Notes under the pieces: generated by a model
Database searches by the model: none
The model's input: only the letters and a program-made list of their open reading frames with translations
What the model was told of the DNA's origin: nothing
Part shown: piece after piece, positions 60,791-64,000 of the stretch
How the letters are laid out: every line of letters begins with the position of its first letter
Position numbering within the stretch: the stretch's first letter is position 1
Translations under genes and position numbers: made by a program
NCBI GenBank assembly: GCA_039989475.1
Contig: JBDXHU010000004.1
Span: 1-64,000, forward strand
Origin: JBDXHU01 sp039989475
GTDB taxonomy: Bacteria > Pseudomonadota > Gammaproteobacteria > Pseudomonadales > Halieaceae
Direction: 5' to 3'
Length of the DNA: 64,000 bases

Positions 60791-62113
60791 TCACTCTCCT
60801 TTTGGATAAGGGATGGTTCTCCCTGCACTTTCACTTGTTTCTTTATATATTGGACGTAAAACATCATCTACATCCCAACTGCCATCAGAAATAAACTTAC
60901 TGAACTCTAAACTTTTGACACCGACCTTTTTAGCAAAGTCTTTTCGATCTTGAATATCAGGTAACTGAGGTTTTCTGGTTGTTGGTGGTGCCCACGTATG
61001 ATCATCAACCACCGCAAGTCTTGTACGAATTTCATCTTTTGTCACATTCCAGACCATCAAGTCTTCCGATAAACTTAAGGGTCCTTCATAGGTTTGACGG
61101 ATACGCCCATAGACTGAATGAGATGTATCAAAGTCATTGAAGAAATGATAAGCGACGGCCATACGTGGTTTAACCGCACTCATTATCTTCCCAAAAGCCT
61201 CTGGTGATGTGTGAACCTGGGTGCCAACTACTAGTGCTTGCTCTGGAGTAAACTTCATCTTTGTAATCAAGTCAGGAACAGCAACAAAACATTCATGTAT
61301 TACTAAATCAGCATTTCTTGAATATTGATCAAACCATTTATTTGGATAAGTATCGCTAGAGTAAACAAATTTCAAATCATTCCATTCCAGGCTAAAGCTT
61401 ACCGAACCATCAATAGAATGGATTGCAGGGAATGAGCGAATAACAACGCCATTTTTATCATAAACAACCTGATTTACACCCTTATAATCAAACTCGGTAA
61501 CTTCCATTTTGTAACCACGAAAGTCAACAAGGCCGGCACGACCCGCTAAATCCCATGACAGCATTTCTTGCATTCTCTCCAATGCATACTTAGTGCCTAA
61601 CTTTTCAGACGCGCCGCTTGGCCCCCACACATCAAGCGGCACATTTCGCCCCATAAGTGCACCGCCAATAAAAAGGTCATGTAAACCACCAAAGTGATCC
61701 GTATGAAGGTGCCCAAGAAATACCTTATTAAGATAATTATAGGGAATTTGTAGTGAGCTTATACGTTCAGCCGACCCCGACCCCACATCAAATAGGAATT
61801 TATCTCCATTACCCAGCTCAACAAGAAAACAGGCCGCCGCTTGCGCTGCACGTGTTGTTGGCATACCTGTGCCACATGCAACCACACGCATTTCATCAGG
61901 CTTTAAATCTTCAGTATTTGGGTAATAGGTATCTCTTTGTCTATCAGACACTCTAACGGGAGAAATTGCGTCAATTTCACCTGCCATAGCACTACTCACA
62001 ATCTTTATATCAGTATTGGCAATGTAGGTTCCTGCAACAACACCAAACGCAAAAACTGCTGAGACTATTACCCTTAACTTTGTTTTATCTGCATTCTTTT
62101 GGAAATTCTTCAC
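60791..62113 (-). CDS. Exported metallo-beta-lactamase-fold hydrolase (copy 1, AT-rich)
   Basis: 440 residues from GTG 62113 (CGGAG 7 bases upstream). N-terminal membrane anchor/signal (~14-33). The MBL core has ACGTGMPTTRAAQAAACFLVELG (~79-101), HLHTDHFGG (~134-142, the HxHxDH metal motif), a late-domain HECF (~273) and AYHFFNDFD (~317-325) with further metal ligands. It resembles proteins often labelled GntH-like MBL hydrolases, but no guanitoxin genes are present. Codons are much AT-richer than in its tandem homologue downstream (62209-63504), pointing to separate origin. Confidence 0.85.
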   Translation of the reverse strand: MKNFQKNADKTKLRVIVSAVFAFGVVAGTYIANTDIKIVSSAMAGEIDAISPVRVSDRQRDTYYPNTEDLKPDEMRVVACGTGMPTTRAAQAAACFLVELGNGDKFLFDVGSGSAERISSLQIPYNYLNKVFLGHLHTDHFGGLHDLFIGGALMGRNVPLDVWGPSGASEKLGTKYALERMQEMLSWDLAGRAGLVDFRGYKMEVTEFDYKGVNQVVYDKNGVVIRSFPAIHSIDGSVSFSLEWNDLKFVYSSDTYPNKWFDQYSRNADLVIHECFVAVPDLITKMKFTPEQALVVGTQVHTSPEAFGKIMSAVKPRMAVAYHFFNDFDTSHSVYGRIRQTYEGPLSLSEDLMVWNVTKDEIRTRLAVVDDHTWAPPTTRKPQLPDIQDRKDFAKKVGVKSLEFSKFISDGSWDVDDVLRPIYKETSESAGRTIPYPKGE

Positions 62114-62208
62114 GTTATTGCTCCGAAATGTATCTACTTTCTACGATATTGGCTGCTTTGGGTCGGTATCTGCACTGCAATCATGGATCTCTGCCCTGTC
62201 TCAGTCAC

Positions 62209-63504
62209 TCACTTCTTCAACTGGAACTTGTAGTCCGTCCCATTTTCCTTGTTGAAGTCCGCGTAGATTTTGTCCGCCACGGCATTGAACTCTTCTGGCC
62301 AACCTGCGAGTACCGAATCGGGAGTCTGATAGCGATCACCACCAGATGCCATCTTCTTCTCCACCAGCGAAGGTGGCGGATAGGCCTCACGGTTCGGCAC
62401 CGCCATCCGTGTGCGCACGCCCTCCTTCGTGACGTTCCACACCATGAAGTCCTGCGCGTAGTCCACCGGGCCGTCGTAGACCTGCTCGACGGCGTTCATG
62501 ACGACAGGGAGCGTGTCGGCGTCGTTCTGGAAGTGGTAGGCCACATTGTGCTTTGCCTTCGTCATCGCCATGACCTTCGCGGCGAACGTGGCGTTGGCAT
62601 GGATCTTCGTCACCGCGTTCAGGGCCTCCTGGCCGGTGAAACCCCATTTCTTCGCGGCCAGGTCCACCGGCAAGAAGCACTCGCCGATGGCAAGGTCCGC
62701 CCCGTTGGCGTGCTCGATCCACCACCTGTTCGGGAGTGAATCGCCCATGAACGCCAGCTTCAGGCCGTTCCATTCCAGAATGAAGCTCGCTGTCTGTTCA
62801 AAGTGAATCGCCGGGATGCTCCTGATGACCACGCCGTTGTCGTCGTATATGACGCCGTTGACCTTCGACCAGTCGTACTCGGTGACCTCGATGCTCGCCG
62901 ACCGCGTGTCGATGGTGCCGACCAGGGTGCCGTTCATCCAGGCCCACGTCTTCTGCATGTTGTCCATCGCAGCCTTCGTTCCCCACTCCGGGCGCGTGCC
63001 TCCGCCTCCCGGACCCCAGACCCGCAGTGGCACCGACCGGTTGTTCTGGGGGCCATACTGGTAGAACGCGGGTAGATCACCCATATGGTCCATGTGCAGG
63101 TGGGTGAGGAAGACCTTGTCGATGTAGTCCAGCGGAATACCGAGGGCATAGATCCGTTCCATGGAGCCGGTGCCCATGTCAAAGATGAACTTGTCACCGT
63201 TGCCCAACTCAATCAGGAAGCAGGCCGCGGCTTGCTTTAATCGAGGCATAGGCATGCCGCTGCCACAGGCGATTACCCTCATCTCATCGGGTTCCAAAGC
63301 TTCTGTGCCGGGGTAGTAGACGTCACGTGATGGCGCCTCTCCCGTTCGCGACCAGCCAGCTCCCTCGCGATCACCCGCAGCGTGTGCACTGTTTAAAAGC
63401 TGGGATGATTCGCCGTCGGCGCCATCGACATGCCCCCATTGATAGGCCGCTGCAAGAAACACGGCGAGGGTGGAGGCAATTAGCGTTCTCTTTATATTTT
63501 TCAT
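62209..63504 (-). CDS. Exported metallo-beta-lactamase-fold hydrolase (copy 2, GC-rich)
   Basis: 431 residues, ATG 63504 with AAGGAAT upstream. Signal/anchor (~8-24), then ACGSGMPMPRLKQAAACFLIELGNGDKF (~74), the metal motif HLHMDHMGD (~134-142), DLAIGECF (~271) and VAYHFQNDADT (~315-325). Same protein family and domain order as the gene downstream (60791-62113). Its base composition is like the core genome. Substrate unknown; secretion to the periplasm is expected. Confidence 0.86.
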   Translation of the reverse strand: MKNIKRTLIASTLAVFLAAAYQWGHVDGADGESSQLLNSAHAAGDREGAGWSRTGEAPSRDVYYPGTEALEPDEMRVIACGSGMPMPRLKQAAACFLIELGNGDKFIFDMGTGSMERIYALGIPLDYIDKVFLTHLHMDHMGDLPAFYQYGPQNNRSVPLRVWGPGGGGTRPEWGTKAAMDNMQKTWAWMNGTLVGTIDTRSASIEVTEYDWSKVNGVIYDDNGVVIRSIPAIHFEQTASFILEWNGLKLAFMGDSLPNRWWIEHANGADLAIGECFLPVDLAAKKWGFTGQEALNAVTKIHANATFAAKVMAMTKAKHNVAYHFQNDADTLPVVMNAVEQVYDGPVDYAQDFMVWNVTKEGVRTRMAVPNREAYPPPSLVEKKMASGGDRYQTPDSVLAGWPEEFNAVADKIYADFNKENGTDYKFQLKK

Positions 63505-63733
63505 GGATATATTCCTTTAAACCTTTGAATATGGCCGTCTAGTGTCGTTTTTTGGCGGTTAGCTTAGTGTAGTACAGACTTCAAAATGATGACGTTTGTC
63601 GCCCTTTTATATACGGTATCGTACAGTATTTCAATGCGCTTATTTCCTTGCCCTGATAAAGGTCGGTCGCAACCTGGACACTTTGCCAAAGCGGGGAACT
63701 CGGGCCGCTCAGCACAGGAGCTATTCACAGGAG
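63505..63733. other. Short gap upstream of the MBL gene, with a possible operator
   Basis: 229 bp, no gene. ATACGGTAT-C-GTACAGTAT at 63611-63629 is a repeated/near-symmetric ATAC...GTAT pattern of the kind bound by TetR-type proteins, about 110 bp before the copy-2 start. Weak evidence. Confidence 0.3.
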
Positions 63734-64000
63734 CTATGCAAGGAGCAACTGGCTCCAGGGGATTTCGCGGTAGAGGAGAATCAATACAAAGGTCGCCACA
63801 TAGGCGATTCTGAGACGACGCTCATCCGCCTCAGTCTGGCTCACCGCCATGGCGATCAGCAACCACCCGAAGCCAGCCACGGTGGCAACGGCATAGGTGG
63901 AGATACAGTAAACCAGTAAAAGTACATTTCGAGCACGCGACACCAGCCACTGAGCGGGCGCCAGGAATGCGACAGCCAGAGCGGCATTGATGAACATATT
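63734..64000 (-). CDS. Membrane protein, 5' end beyond the window
   Basis: The minus-strand frame is open to the right edge; an internal ATG at 63997 gives 87 residues. It is very hydrophobic, with three probable membrane segments (for example NVLLLVYCISTYAVATVAGFGWLLIAMAV and AYVATFVLILLYREI). It ends at TAA 63734-63736. I do not recognise the family. It may be the C-terminus of a larger transporter or sensor. Confidence 0.5.
   Translation of the reverse strand, partial: NMFINAALAVAFLAPAQWLVSRARNVLLLVYCISTYAVATVAGFGWLLIAMAVSQTEADERRLRIAYVATFVLILLYREIPWSQLLLA

Noticed and set aside
62080..62739. Plus-strand open frame of 219 codons
   Set aside because: Antisense to the GC-rich MBL gene with its HxHxDH motif; no motif of its own.
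60791..63504. Guanitoxin biosynthesis cluster from GntH-like MBL labels
   Set aside because: Only the MBL fold is shared; none of the other biosynthetic genes is in the window.

Overview
The window looks like chromosomal DNA of a free-living, aerobic, probably marine gammaproteobacterium of the Halieaceae/Spongiibacteraceae (Cellvibrionales) type. The grounds are the conserved block hrcA-grpE-dnaK-dnaJ-dapB / recN / fur / bamE-rnfH-ratA / smpB, a GC-rich coding background, and many acyl-CoA, TonB-receptor, copper-oxygenase and amidohydrolase genes. No rRNA, tRNA or CRISPR array was seen. The only structural RNA gene recognised is the tmRNA gene ssrA.

Layout. 1-7 kb: a secreted S8 protease whose C-terminus is an 18-bp tandem repeat running off the left edge, a two-propeller sensor kinase, a MASE2-GGDEF diguanylate cyclase and a small asparaginase-like protein. 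7-12 kb: a plus-strand operon of a cytochrome c/copper monooxygenase lipoprotein, a TlpA thioredoxin, a DUF4266 lipoprotein with a CGC tail, a DUF3570 outer-membrane protein and an ApbE flavin transferase. 12-25 kb: acyl-CoA metabolism (enoyl-CoA hydratase family, a double-TetR regulator overlapping TesB, two acyl-CoA dehydrogenases, an LLM oxidoreductase, two SDRs) together with aceK and two histidine phosphatases. Two of these minus-strand operons share a nearly identical upstream element. 25-32 kb: two GNATs, a formyltransferase-fold protein, an amidohydrolase, a small membrane protein and a TonB receptor.

32-44 kb: the housekeeping block. dnaJ, dapB and a CnoX-like thioredoxin are chained by 4-bp overlaps, and sigma-32-type promoters lie before grpE and dnaK. 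42-49 kb: an NSS transporter, a TauE-like permease, a D-aminoacylase-type amidohydrolase and a GDSL autotransporter. ssrA (49129-49520) is followed by an AT-richer island (about 49.56-57.3 kb). It holds a ~2090-residue Cap4/DUF4297-like nuclease-STAND ATPase and a small helical partner gene, resembling a two-gene type 3 AVAST (Avs) anti-phage system. Imperfect 39-bp direct repeats flank it.

57-64 kb: a DUF2788 membrane protein, a UbiA-family prenyltransferase, a CMD/AhpD-like protein, a VOC protein, an HlyD-type adaptor and two tandem exported metallo-beta-lactamase-fold hydrolases of clearly different base composition, with a decayed remnant of a third copy. A partial membrane protein ends the window.

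The strongest candidates for new biology are the island downstream of ssrA and the copper-monooxygenase/TlpA/DUF4266/DUF3570/ApbE operon. All calls are by eye from motifs; no database search was run.
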